Source: Noviherbaspirillum pedocola (GTDB lineage Bacteria > Pseudomonadota > Gammaproteobacteria > Burkholderiales > Burkholderiaceae_D). Taken from it: a DNA stretch of 64,000 nt. Below are positions 17,115 through 25,405 of this stretch, one piece after another (the stretch's first letter is position 1; each line of letters begins with the position of its first letter). The stretch lies in NCBI RefSeq assembly GCF_016632335.1, contig NZ_JAEPBG010000004.1:124001-188000 (forward strand). Direction: 5' to 3'. Both the position numbers and the translations under genes were made by a program. The notes beneath the pieces were generated by a model that saw only the letters and a program-made list of their open reading frames with translations, made no database searches and was not told the origin of the DNA.

Positions 17115-17954
17115 TCAGGCCTGCTTGCGACGACGCGCCAAGCCCAGGCCCATCAGACCCAGGCCGATGAGCGCCACGCTGGCCGGCTCAGGCACGGCAT
17201 TGCCGAAGATGACATCCATCGAGCCGTTGATGGTTTGCGTGCCGGACACGTTGAAGTTGTTCAGCTGGCCCGACTGGAAGGACACGTTGTAGAACGGATT
17301 CGGCGAAGTGAAGAACTGGCTGCCGGCCGAAGTCAGGCTGAAGCTCGACGCGGTGCCGAAATTGCCGCAGTTGATGCCGCTGCCGTCGCTGCCGGTGCAG
17401 GTCGGCAGCGTCGGGTCCAGGGTGCCCTGGCCGGAGGCCGGCATGCCGGTGCCGATCAGGTAGTCGTCGCCATTGGCGCCGAGCGTCCAGGGCGTGTTGC
17501 CGTTGGCCGGGGCGGTGAAGCTGGTATTCGTGCTCGGGTCGATAAATACCGACAGATTGCCGCCCTTGGTGAAGTTGAACGCGGTTTTGCCATCGGCGCC
17601 GGTGCTGTAAGTGCCGCTGCCGGTGTACAGCGCGTAGAGACCGTACTGGCTGGCAACGACCGAGCCGGACTGGCCAAGCTGGGAATTGACCGGGGTGGCG
17701 CCATTGTTGGTGACGAACTGGCCCGCGTTCCAGAGCAGGGATGCATTGAAGGTATTGTTCGCGCCGAAGGAAATCACTTCGGTGTAGTTGCCGGTGACCT
17801 TGTCAGCGGAAAAGGTATTGGCGGTAGCGCCGGTGACCGAGCCTTCGTTGACGGTGAAGTTCGGGAAGGTTTGCGCGAGCGCAGCTGAGCTGGCCAGGGC
17901 AAAGCCGCCCGCGAGAAGGGTAGCCAGTACGGTTTTCTGTAGCGATTTCTTCAT
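17115..17954 (-). CDS. pepA: Flocculation-associated PEP-CTERM protein, PepA-like
   Basis: A 279-residue exported protein: signal peptide (MKKSLQKTVLATLL..., cleavage near ALA-Q), an Asn/Gly/Thr/Ser-rich beta domain with few Cys, and a C-terminal PEP-CTERM signal (VPEPAS, a hydrophobic helix, then RRRKQA). Such signals are processed by exosortase and the protein is delivered to the surface or exopolysaccharide matrix. Overall sequence and size match PepA of floc-forming betaproteobacteria. The frame continues to 18089, but the start at 17954 gives the signal peptide. A sigma-54 promoter lies 105-120 bp upstream, matching the RpoN/PrsK-PrsR control reported for PEP-CTERM systems. Confidence 0.88.
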   Translation of the reverse strand: MKKSLQKTVLATLLAGGFALASSAALAQTFPNFTVNEGSVTGATANTFSADKVTGNYTEVISFGANNTFNASLLWNAGQFVTNNGATPVNSQLGQSGSVVASQYGLYALYTGSGTYSTGADGKTAFNFTKGGNLSVFIDPSTNTSFTAPANGNTPWTLGANGDDYLIGTGMPASGQGTLDPTLPTCTGSDGSGINCGNFGTASSFSLTSAGSQFFTSPNPFYNVSFQSGQLNNFNVSGTQTINGSMDVIFGNAVPEPASVALIGLGLMGLGLARRRKQA

Positions 17955-18058
17955 GCTGATTCCATGGTTCGGTTGCTTGAATTTCCACGCTCCGTCGTTG
18001 ACGGAGCACGCGTTTGCACGCATTGCATAAGAGCAATCAGGACGCACCATGGAAACAA

Positions 18059-18074
18059 TGCAAAATCTTTGCCA
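18059..18074 (-). promoter_or_regulatory. Sigma-54 promoter of pepA
   Basis: On the minus strand the site reads TGGCAAA, four bases, then TTGCA. It has the exact GG (-24) and GC (-12) spacing of the RpoN consensus TGGCACR-N4-TTGCW, with one change at C/A. The predicted start is near 18047, giving a leader of about 93 nt before pepA. A perfect palindrome at 18145-18156 lies about 100 bp upstream of this start, a normal distance for an enhancer-binding activator. Confidence 0.8.
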
Positions 18075-18144
18075 CAACAAAGTTAACATTGTGAATCAGT
18101 GCGTTATGGAATCTGGACGAAAGGCATCTTGCGTGAATGTAAAG

Positions 18145-18156
18145 CATGTCGACATG
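18145..18156. promoter_or_regulatory. Perfect palindrome, possible enhancer site for the pepA activator
   Basis: CATGTCGACATG is a perfect 12-bp inverted repeat centred about 103 bp upstream of the predicted sigma-54 start. Position and symmetry fit a binding site for an RpoN-dependent activator such as PrsR, but the motif is short and its identity is inferred. Confidence 0.4.
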
Positions 18157-18365
18157 ATGTTTTTACAATCATGCTGCATTGCAACGACATTTGGTGTACG
18201 GCGGCGTGTGCTCTATCAGTAGACGAGTCATCACCAGCGCGGCGGCTCTTTAATGCTGCAGTGCAATATGAAATGCGGCTGTATTCCGCAATCGACCAAG
18301 CCGAGCTTGGGCTGCATGACGGTTACGGAATCAACTCGGAGCAACACGAAGTCGGCAAGCTTGTC

Positions 18366-18381
18366 CTTGCTTGCAAGCAAG
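18366..18381. promoter_or_regulatory. 16-bp perfect palindrome upstream of the GGDEF-EAL gene
   Basis: CTTGCTTGCAAGCAAG is perfectly self-complementary and flanked by two AAGCTT hexamers that extend the symmetry imperfectly. It could be an operator or form an RNA hairpin in the leader of the cyclic-di-GMP gene. Confidence 0.4.
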
Positions 18382-18458
18382 CTTTGTTCAGAATGTGAAT
18401 TGGCCGATAAGCGACCGGGTTACACTTTGTTCGGAACAGTACCGGGCTCCCATTGCGC

Positions 18459-21161
18459 ATGCTTCCGACACCGCAGCCGTTTCCTCTTCAGCAGAAGCTT
18501 CACATTCTGCGCGAGCACATTCCTGCGCTCGCGCCCTGGCCGGCGGCATGCGGCGCGCTGATCGTCGGCATATGGGTCTGGGCCGCGTCGACGGTCCATC
18601 ATGAGAAGCATGAGCTGCTCGAGCGCGCGCGCATCACGACGGCTGCGCAGGCGCGCACTTACGCGGAACAGATAGAGCGAACCATTGGCCAGCTCGACTA
18701 CATCATGCTCAGCCTGCATTACCAGTGGCGGCAGAACGGCGGATGGTTGAATCTCGAGGACCAGGTCAAGGCCGGCCTGGTTCCCGAAGACGCGAAGCTT
18801 TCCATCACCGTGTTCGACCGCCATGGCATGCCGGTCACCAGCACCAGTCCGGAGATAAAGGGAAAGCTGAACATTGCTTCACGCGAGTACTTTCGCCGTC
18901 ACGCATCCAACCCCAGCGGCGAGCTGTTCATTTCCAAGCCGATGCGCAGCATACTGACCGGGCGCGACGTTCTGATCTTCTCGCGCCGGCTCAACACCGA
19001 GGACGGCACGTTTGCGGGAATCATGGCGCTGGCCATCGAACCGCGTTTTCTCGCCTCGTTTGTCGATGAATCCAAGATCGGCAAGGACGGCTTCGCATCG
19101 ATCCGGACTTCGGACGGCGTATTCATTGCCGCCAAAACCAGCCGTGGTTTCCGCACCCAGGGTCCGAACCACCCGGGCGCGCCGGAATTCAGCCAGCCCA
19201 GCGGCGTGCGCCGCACTCCGGCCGATCGCTACCTGGACCGCAAGGACCGCATCGTTGCATGGAGCACGGCCCGTCACTATCCGATCGTTGCCGTCGTCGG
19301 CGAATCGGAAGGCGCACTGCTCGAGGAATACGCGTCCAGGGGCATGGAGATACGCATGGCTGCCGGCATGGCCAGCATGCTGCTGTTCCTGCTGGGCGCC
19401 GCAGGCATGCGTCGCGCGGCAACGCGCATCTGGCAGGAGGAATATGCGCGCGAAGTGCGGGATGTGTACCGCACCGCCACCGAGAACGCGCGCGATGGTT
19501 TCTTCATGCTGCGTCCGCTGTACGGGTCCAATCGGGAGATCGTCGATTTTCTGATCGAGGATTGCAATGAACGCGGCGCGCTGTACCGCGGGCTGCCGAG
19601 GGAAACCATGATCGGCAAGACCCTGTCGGCCACCATGCCGCACCGGTTCCGCACGCACATGCTGCCCGCGTGCCGGCAGGCGATGGAGATCGGGCTGGTC
19701 GAGGATGAACTGGACATTCCACAGCCCGGCTCGCGCACCGTGCGCTGGATGGAGCGGCGGCTGGTGCGTTCCGGCGCCGGTCTTGCGGTGACACTGCGCG
19801 ACATCACCGAAACCCGGCTGCATCAGGAAGCGCTGGAACGCCTGGCCAATGCCGACGCGCTGACATCGCTGCCGAACCGCCATTGGCTGACGCATTACCT
19901 GCCCGCCGCGATCGAAAGAGCCCGGGAGCAGGGCAAGCTGTTTGCGCTGATGTTCGTCGATCTGGATGACTTCAAGAACATCAACGACACCATGGGCCAT
20001 GAAGCCGGCGACGAATTGCTGCGCATGACAGCCCGGCGTCTGCAGGCGGTGATCCGGCCGGAAGACAAGGTTGCGCGCCTGGGCGGCGACGAGTTCACTA
20101 TCCTGGTCGAACAGGCGCAATCCCGCGAGGAAGTGGCGACCATGGCCGAGCGCATCATCGAAACGCTGCGCAGTGCGTTCGCGCTCGGGGAAACGCAGCG
20201 CCAGCATGTGGTGCATGCATCGGTGGGCATCAGCCTGTTCCCTATCGATGGCGCCGACGGCGCCACGCTGCTCAAGCATGCCGATATCGCGATGTATGCG
20301 GCCAAGGCGCAGCAAAAGGGCACCTACCGCTTCTTCGAACCCAGCCTGGAGCGGCGACTCGTCGCGCGCCTGACCCGCGAAGCGGAGCTGAAGATCGCCA
20401 TCGCCCGCGGCGAACTGGTGCTGCATTATCAGCCGCGGGTAAGCGGCGACGCCGTCGAGATCACCAGCATGGAAGCGCTGGTGCGCTGGATGCATCCGGT
20501 GCAGGGACTGATGCAGCCGAATGAATTCATTCCGCTGGCCGAACGCACTGGCCTGATCGTCGCGCTCGGCGAACAGGTGATCCGAATGGCTTGTGAGCAG
20601 CTGGCCCTATGGAAGCAGCAGGGCTTACCGGTAGTGCCGATATCGGTGAATGTGTCGGCGCAGCAGCTCGATACCGGAACCTTGAGCGCCGCGCTTACCG
20701 ATGCGCTGCGCGAGCATGCCTTGGACACCGGCTTGGTCGAGGTCGAAGTCACCGAATCGGCGACGGTCACCGAAAGCGGCGCGGCGCGTGGCGAGCTTGC
20801 CGCGATCCAGGCCGCCGGCATCAAGCTGTATGTCGACGACTTCGGCACCGGTTATTCGTCTCTGGCGCAATTGAAGCGTCTGGACATGGATGGCTTGAAG
20901 ATCGATCGCGCCTTCACTTCGCAAATGCTCAACGGACCGGATGACGCCGCGCTGTTCGCGGCGATTCTCGCGATGGCGCATGCGCTGCGGATGAAGGTCG
21001 TTGCCGAAGGCGTGGAGACCGCGGAACAATTGGCGGCGCTGCGCTCGATGGCTTGCGAAGAGGTACAGGGCTACTACATTTCCCGGCCGGTGCCGGCGCA
21101 CGAGGCGGCAGCACTGTTGAAGCGCCGCTTCCTGCTGCCCGCGCAGGAGAACAGGCACTGA
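18459..21161 (+). CDS. Membrane GGDEF-EAL cyclic-di-GMP protein with periplasmic Cache-like sensor
   Basis: A ~900-residue inner-membrane protein. A hydrophobic helix (~30-48), a periplasmic Cache-type sensor (~60-285) and a second helix (~300-318) are followed by a PAS-like segment (~330-450), a GGDEF domain and an EAL domain. The GGDEF motif is intact (GGDEF at 542-546), as is the EAL set: EALVR at 672-676, DDFGTGYS, KIDRAF and AEGVET. Both diguanylate cyclase and phosphodiesterase activity are therefore possible. No RxxD inhibitory site was checked in detail. A TTG two codons upstream (18453) is an alternative start. Its neighbourhood to pepA hints at a shared role in matrix or floc formation (inference). 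Confidence 0.93.
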   Translation: MLPTPQPFPLQQKLHILREHIPALAPWPAACGALIVGIWVWAASTVHHEKHELLERARITTAAQARTYAEQIERTIGQLDYIMLSLHYQWRQNGGWLNLEDQVKAGLVPEDAKLSITVFDRHGMPVTSTSPEIKGKLNIASREYFRRHASNPSGELFISKPMRSILTGRDVLIFSRRLNTEDGTFAGIMALAIEPRFLASFVDESKIGKDGFASIRTSDGVFIAAKTSRGFRTQGPNHPGAPEFSQPSGVRRTPADRYLDRKDRIVAWSTARHYPIVAVVGESEGALLEEYASRGMEIRMAAGMASMLLFLLGAAGMRRAATRIWQEEYAREVRDVYRTATENARDGFFMLRPLYGSNREIVDFLIEDCNERGALYRGLPRETMIGKTLSATMPHRFRTHMLPACRQAMEIGLVEDELDIPQPGSRTVRWMERRLVRSGAGLAVTLRDITETRLHQEALERLANADALTSLPNRHWLTHYLPAAIERAREQGKLFALMFVDLDDFKNINDTMGHEAGDELLRMTARRLQAVIRPEDKVARLGGDEFTILVEQAQSREEVATMAERIIETLRSAFALGETQRQHVVHASVGISLFPIDGADGATLLKHADIAMYAAKAQQKGTYRFFEPSLERRLVARLTREAELKIAIARGELVLHYQPRVSGDAVEITSMEALVRWMHPVQGLMQPNEFIPLAERTGLIVALGEQVIRMACEQLALWKQQGLPVVPISVNVSAQQLDTGTLSAALTDALREHALDTGLVEVEVTESATVTESGAARGELAAIQAAGIKLYVDDFGTGYSSLAQLKRLDMDGLKIDRAFTSQMLNGPDDAALFAAILAMAHALRMKVVAEGVETAEQLAALRSMACEEVQGYYISRPVPAHEAAALLKRRFLLPAQENRH

Positions 21162-21175
21162 AGGAAGCCGCGCTT

Positions 21176-22849
21176 TCACTGCGCCAATATGCCGCGCATA
21201 TCCCGCATATGACGCATCTGGCGTGCCGCCTGGTCCGTCGCCTTGTTCGATGCCTTCAACAGAAGCGCGGCGCTGAATTCCGAGCTCGCGCCACTGGCGA
21301 TATCGGTTGCCGTCGCGGTGAAGAATGCCTGCCTTCTGCCGTCGCCAAAGGGATCCACGACGCCAGTGAAGCGCGCATGGATGAACGCCTTGCCGGCAGC
21401 GTCGGTACGGACCTCAACGCTGCCGAGATAAACCTCGCCCTCGCCGTAACCCGCATATCCGGCCGCGCGACTGGCATAGATCTCCACCACATAGGCGCGA
21501 TCGGGCCGGGTCTCGAGCAGGCCATGGATAGTGACCGTTCCATCGGACCAGCTCGATGCGGCATCCAGCACGGGAAAGTTCTGCAGGCCGTTCACGCCGT
21601 CGTCGCAATCGGGCAGCCCATCTGCGCAATTGGCCGCGCCATCGTTGTGCGTGGGCCCGTCCGCGCCGAGATCGATTCCCAGCTTCGGATAATCGGTCCG
21701 GCATGTCGTCGATCCGGGCAGCGTGCCGGCGCCGCCGGCATGGCAGCGCAGGATGTCGCGGCCGTTGTCGTAGATGGCATTGCGGCTAATCGTAACCACG
21801 TTCATCGCGCCCGACGGCGCCACGCCGAGCCGGTTTGCGGTGATCAGGTTGCCCGCGATCGTGGTCCCGGTGCCGCTGGTCGTGATGCCGTTGGTATTGT
21901 CGGTAAGGATGTTGTCCAGCAGGCGATGACGATTGCCGCCGGCCTGGATGCCGTCCGAATAGCCGCTGAAGCGGTTGTTGCGCAGTTCGATGTCATCGCT
22001 GCCGAAGATCTCTGCACCCTGCGAAGGCATCTCGGTGCGCGCCGTTGCGACAACGGTGTTGTCGCGCGCGATGCCATGGTCGGCGCCGCGCACGAATTCG
22101 AAGCCGTCGCCATTGTCGATGAAGCTGTTGTGCAGCAGCCGGTTATGCGTTGCCAGGCCCGTGGTCGCGCCGCCGTGGCCATCGTCGCCGCTGACCAGAA
22201 CGCCGGAAGCGCCGACCTGATGCACAAAGCGGTTGTCGCGGATCTCATTGTCGCTGCTACGCAGAATCAGGATGCCGATGCAGAAGTTGCGGATTTCCAG
22301 GCCGGCGATTTCCACGCCGTGCGTGTCCACGATCGCCAGGCCCGCCTTCTGCAGGCTACGCACATTCGGGCCGTTGCCGGCTTCCTCGCCGGGGCAGGAA
22401 GCGGCGCTCACCGTCTTCAGCAGGCGGCTGCCGTCGATGATCACGCCGGGATGCGGCGCATCGAGTCCACGAACGTCCCGCAGCAGCGCATCCTCTTCGG
22501 GCGCAAGCGCAGCGCTTGTTGATCCGCCCTCGATGACGACCGGCCCGCGAATCGCGGGCAGCGGGGTGACCGGCCGGATGACATGGGGCCCGGGCCCTTG
22601 TGGCGCAATGCGGATGCGGTATTGCCCCGGATGTTGGTTGTTCTGCAGTATTGCGGCGCGCAGCGTGCCTGCCGATCCATCGTCCGCCAGGCTGGTCACG
22701 AGCAGCAGGCGCGGATGCGCTGCCGCGCCGGCAGGGTCTACCATTTCCGTCAGGCCGCCGGACGGAGTGTGCGGCGCACAGGCTGGAACACCGCAGGCCA
22801 GCAAGGCGCCAAGACTAACAATGCGTATTACCGGCATGAAGCGATCCAT
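21176..22849 (-). CDS. Secreted right-handed parallel beta-helix lipoprotein
   Basis: A 557-residue exported protein. The N-terminus is a signal peptide with Cys at residues ~19 and 24; LLAC or VPAC could serve as lipobox. The central ~300 residues are a parallel beta-helix of the pectate-lyase/NosD-like type: repeated NRF, NSFIDN, NTVV, NNRFSG, NILTDN and NLITAN turns. An Asp-rich segment and a beta-sandwich-like C-terminal domain follow. Such proteins bind or cleave polysaccharides; no catalytic site is identifiable. AGGACG precedes the start. It lies 23 bp downstream of the RES toxin gene and is convergent with the GGDEF-EAL gene. Confidence 0.82.
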   Translation of the reverse strand: MDRFMPVIRIVSLGALLACGVPACAPHTPSGGLTEMVDPAGAAAHPRLLLVTSLADDGSAGTLRAAILQNNQHPGQYRIRIAPQGPGPHVIRPVTPLPAIRGPVVIEGGSTSAALAPEEDALLRDVRGLDAPHPGVIIDGSRLLKTVSAASCPGEEAGNGPNVRSLQKAGLAIVDTHGVEIAGLEIRNFCIGILILRSSDNEIRDNRFVHQVGASGVLVSGDDGHGGATTGLATHNRLLHNSFIDNGDGFEFVRGADHGIARDNTVVATARTEMPSQGAEIFGSDDIELRNNRFSGYSDGIQAGGNRHRLLDNILTDNTNGITTSGTGTTIAGNLITANRLGVAPSGAMNVVTISRNAIYDNGRDILRCHAGGAGTLPGSTTCRTDYPKLGIDLGADGPTHNDGAANCADGLPDCDDGVNGLQNFPVLDAASSWSDGTVTIHGLLETRPDRAYVVEIYASRAAGYAGYGEGEVYLGSVEVRTDAAGKAFIHARFTGVVDPFGDGRRQAFFTATATDIASGASSEFSAALLLKASNKATDQAARQMRHMRDMRGILAQ

Positions 22850-22872
22850 GCGTCCGTCCTGGTGAATCCGCT

Positions 22873-23346
22873 CTACGATCCGCCGTGCCCGGCCATGCCG
22901 AACAGGCGTTCATCCCACACCACCGCGCGCGGTTCGGCAACGACGATGCGCGCCGCATCGGGATGCGCCGGATTCACCAGTGCATTGCATTCCTCGCGCG
23001 CTACCACCGATGGCACGATCAGCACCGCGCTGCGCATCTCGGCCAGCCAGGCATCGCCGAAGGCGCGCGCCGGCTGCAGGGACATCGCATCCCAGCCGCT
23101 CGGCAGGCTGTCGGCGTCGTGGCGTTCGATGCTGACATCCTCCGGCACCGTCGCCTCGACCCAGGCATGCGTTCTGGGCACCTTGCCGATGCGCGCATGG
23201 ACCAGCACTTCGAGCATGGCGCCGGCAAAGCTCAGCGCGGCATAGATGACTGGCGTGCCGGGGCTGTTGAAGCGGCCGCCGACCAGCATCGCGCCGGTGC
23301 CGCTCCAGATCGCATGCCGGCTGTCCGCGATGCGGTACAGCTTCAC
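22873..23346 (-). CDS. RES-domain toxin (NAD+-degrading family)
   Basis: A 157-residue single-domain protein of the RES family, whose members degrade NAD+ and halt growth unless neutralised by the cognate antitoxin. The family landmarks are present: Arg5 in LYRIA, GGRFNSPGTPVIYAA (23-37), an MLEVLVHAR helix with the conserved Glu, and the NPAHPDA segment near the C-terminus. The GTG start overlaps the antitoxin stop as GTGA, typical of an antitoxin-first operon. Length is normal for active family members. Confidence 0.92.
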   Translation of the reverse strand: MKLYRIADSRHAIWSGTGAMLVGGRFNSPGTPVIYAALSFAGAMLEVLVHARIGKVPRTHAWVEATVPEDVSIERHDADSLPSGWDAMSLQPARAFGDAWLAEMRSAVLIVPSVVAREECNALVNPAHPDAARIVVAEPRAVVWDERLFGMAGHGGS

Positions 23347-23771
23347 GCCGGCAATCCATAAAACAGCTTCCAGAGCAATTCCTCGACCCGCCGCGCGCCC
23401 AGCTCGGTGAGCGCGACTTCCAGCGGCGCTCGACCTTCCAGTTCCGGATGCGGCGTGGCAAGGAATTCGCGCGCATCGTCCGCATCGGCCCAGACGTAGG
23501 AAGCGGTCGCGACGATGCGCGCCAGGCGTTCGGTCTTCTCGGACTCATCCTGCGTGAGCCGATCGCGGCGGCGCTTGTAGGTCGCCTCGGGAATGATGCG
23601 CGCGAGCAGCGCGCGCCGGGCATCCGCGCCCTGCGTGGCCTGCGCCACACCCGCGCGCAAGGCGGATTTCGGCAAGCCGTCGCGTACGCGCGCCTCGAGC
23701 TCGGCCAGCGTATGCGGCAGCGGCCGCAATTCCATCACGCCGGCAACATCTTCGGGGGAAACGAGCATCAT
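23343..23771 (-). CDS. Xre/MbcA/ParS-type antitoxin of the RES system
   Basis: A 142-residue protein with the layout of RES/Xre antitoxins: an N-terminal ~80-residue helical DNA-binding region with the IIPEATYKRRR segment, and a C-terminal MbcA/ParS toxin-binding domain (A..VWADADDAREFLATPHPEL...). It should bind and block the RES toxin and repress its own promoter. Two adjacent ATG codons (23771 and 23768) compete as start. A consensus-like promoter and an inverted repeat lie immediately upstream. Confidence 0.9.
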   Translation of the reverse strand: MMLVSPEDVAGVMELRPLPHTLAELEARVRDGLPKSALRAGVAQATQGADARRALLARIIPEATYKRRRDRLTQDESEKTERLARIVATASYVWADADDAREFLATPHPELEGRAPLEVALTELGARRVEELLWKLFYGLPA

Positions 23772-23787
23772 GAAGTGGTCCAGTTGG

Positions 23788-23823
23788 GTATCAAATGATG
23801 CTTGATTATATGCCAGATGATAC
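23788..23823. promoter_or_regulatory. Candidate autorepression operator of the RES system
   Basis: GTATCA (23788-23793) and TGATAC (23818-23823) form an inverted repeat with a 24-bp spacer straddling the -10 hexamer, where antitoxin binding would block RNA polymerase. The assignment is inferred from position and symmetry. Confidence 0.45.
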
Positions 23824-23832
23824 TTGTGGCAA
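23805..23832 (-). promoter_or_regulatory. Strong sigma-70 promoter of the RES antitoxin-toxin operon
   Basis: On the minus strand TTGCCA (23832-23827, 5 of 6 matches) is followed after 16 bp by TATAAT (23810-23805, a perfect match). A start near 23798 gives a 27-nt leader before the antitoxin. Confidence 0.8.
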
Positions 23833-24030
23833 GGCGCTTCTCCTCGGAGCGCAGTTTTCCCGAAGCGTAAGGATCAACGACCATGCCATTTCGTGTGTCG
23901 AAACGCCATGCGGGAAAAAAGTCGGCAGCCTATCAATGAAAGGGAAAACGTCTGCCTGCTCCCACCATCGATTTACGAGCCCTTGAAAGGCGGCGCGCTT
24001 GGCCCGAAAGGTGCCGCAAGAGCACGGGAT

Positions 24031-25245
24031 TCAGCGCTGCTGCGGCAACAGCGGCCGCAAAGCCAGCGCCAGTGGCACGATGGTCAGCGCGGTCAGGGCC
24101 GTGGCGACCACGGCGCCATGCACGCCGATCCGGTCGCCCAGAAAGCCGTAGACCACTGGCGCAAGCGCGCCCGAACCGATCGTGCCGGTATAAAACGTCG
24201 CGAATGCCCGCTCGGTGTGTCCTGCGCGCGCCAGTTCCGGCACGGTGCCGTACAGCGCCGACGAGGTGCCGTTGAGCATCACGCCCAGAAGCGGCAACAG
24301 CGCCATGGCCGGCGTCAGCGGGCAGAGCAGCACGGCGAGGATGCACACCGCCGTGCCGGTCTCGGTCGCCAGCGTGGTGCCAATGACGCCGATGCGCGCG
24401 CCCAGCCAGCCGCAGGCAAACTTGCCGGCCGCGCCGCCGATGAATACCAGCGACAGCGCGGTTCCGACCATCGTCAGCGAAGCGCCCTTTTCCTTCAGCA
24501 GAAAGGGCAGCAGGGTCAGGAGGCCCATGCGTACCGCGGAATCGAGCACGCCTGTGGTCAGCAGCAGCGCAAACCCTTTGCCGGAGCCTTGGCCGGCCGC
24601 GTCGTGAGTTCGGGCTTCGACGGCCTCACCGCGTGGTATCGAGGGCATGAGCAGCGCCAGCGCCGCGGCCACGCCGCATCCGGCAAGCGACACGACCCAC
24701 AGCGCATGACGCCATGGCATCAGCGTGACCAACAAAGCGATGGCGGCCGGCAGCGCCGCCTTGCCGATGTCGCCGGAAAAGTTATAGACGGAGAGCGGGC
24801 CCCTGGCATCACGCCCGAAACTCTTCGATACCGCGCTGGAAGCAAGCGGATGCTGCGTGCTCGATCCAGCACCCGCTATGGCCAACGCCGCGCCGAGGCC
24901 GACGAGGCCGCCCGACATCCCGGCCAGCGCATAACCTGCCGCAGCCAGCAGCGTGCCCAGCGCCAGCGTCATCCTGTTGCCCAGCGTTCGCGCCAGGCGT
25001 CCCGCCAGCATCTGCAAGCTCGCCATCGTGCCCACATACACACCGCGCAGCAGCGCCAGCGCCGCGTAATCAAGACCGAAGTCGGCCTGCCACACCGGCA
25101 GCAGCACATAGATCAGATCGGTGTAGCCATCGTGCAGCGCATGCGCCACGCAGGCCAGCCACAGCACGCGCGAGCGCGATGCGCCAGCGGCAGCGCTCGT
25201 GCCGGACTGTCGCGCGGCAAACGCGGGAAATCGGATGAAGCGCAT
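24031..25245 (-). CDS. MFS transporter
   Basis: A 404-residue inner-membrane protein with twelve hydrophobic helices. The first contains HALHDGYTDLIYVLLP, reminiscent of the fosmidomycin-resistance (Fsr) branch of the major facilitator superfamily. It probably exports a small molecule; the substrate is unknown. The frame extends to 25296, but ATG 25245 has AAAGGACAG directly upstream and is preferred. It is transcribed divergently from a LysR regulator 160 bp away, a usual regulator/efflux-pump arrangement. Confidence 0.88.
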   Translation of the reverse strand: MRFIRFPAFAARQSGTSAAAGASRSRVLWLACVAHALHDGYTDLIYVLLPVWQADFGLDYAALALLRGVYVGTMASLQMLAGRLARTLGNRMTLALGTLLAAAGYALAGMSGGLVGLGAALAIAGAGSSTQHPLASSAVSKSFGRDARGPLSVYNFSGDIGKAALPAAIALLVTLMPWRHALWVVSLAGCGVAAALALLMPSIPRGEAVEARTHDAAGQGSGKGFALLLTTGVLDSAVRMGLLTLLPFLLKEKGASLTMVGTALSLVFIGGAAGKFACGWLGARIGVIGTTLATETGTAVCILAVLLCPLTPAMALLPLLGVMLNGTSSALYGTVPELARAGHTERAFATFYTGTIGSGALAPVVYGFLGDRIGVHGAVVATALTALTIVPLALALRPLLPQQR

Positions 25246-25405
25246 CTCTGTCCTTTGTCTCTTTCTTGCTCGGGGCGGCGGTAATGCGATGCCCATTGCC
25301 GGGCTTGCTCACGTGCGCCGGCATCATGGACAGCGATTCTATGGCCCGGTCGGGCCTGCCTCCAATTGCATTAAGATCGCGTCGACCGGGAAAAAAAGTC
25401 ACCTC

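Larger units (their letters stand above)
18090..18458. other. Intergenic region between pepA promoter and the GGDEF-EAL gene
   Basis: No gene is supported in these ~370 bp. The left part belongs to the pepA upstream control region. The right part carries a 16-bp perfect palindrome (18366-18381) about 80 bp before the GGDEF-EAL start; no convincing -35/-10 pair was picked out. Confidence 0.6.

Noticed and set aside
18879-20495. 538-codon open frame antisense to the GGDEF-EAL gene
   Set aside because: Lies fully inside a gene with intact domains; product is His/Gln/Arg/Ala-rich with no domain, the usual artefact of GC-rich codon bias.
23824-25284. 486-codon plus-strand frame antisense to the MFS gene
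   Set aside because: Product is Arg/Gln/His-rich with no fold, while the minus strand encodes a clear 12-helix transporter.
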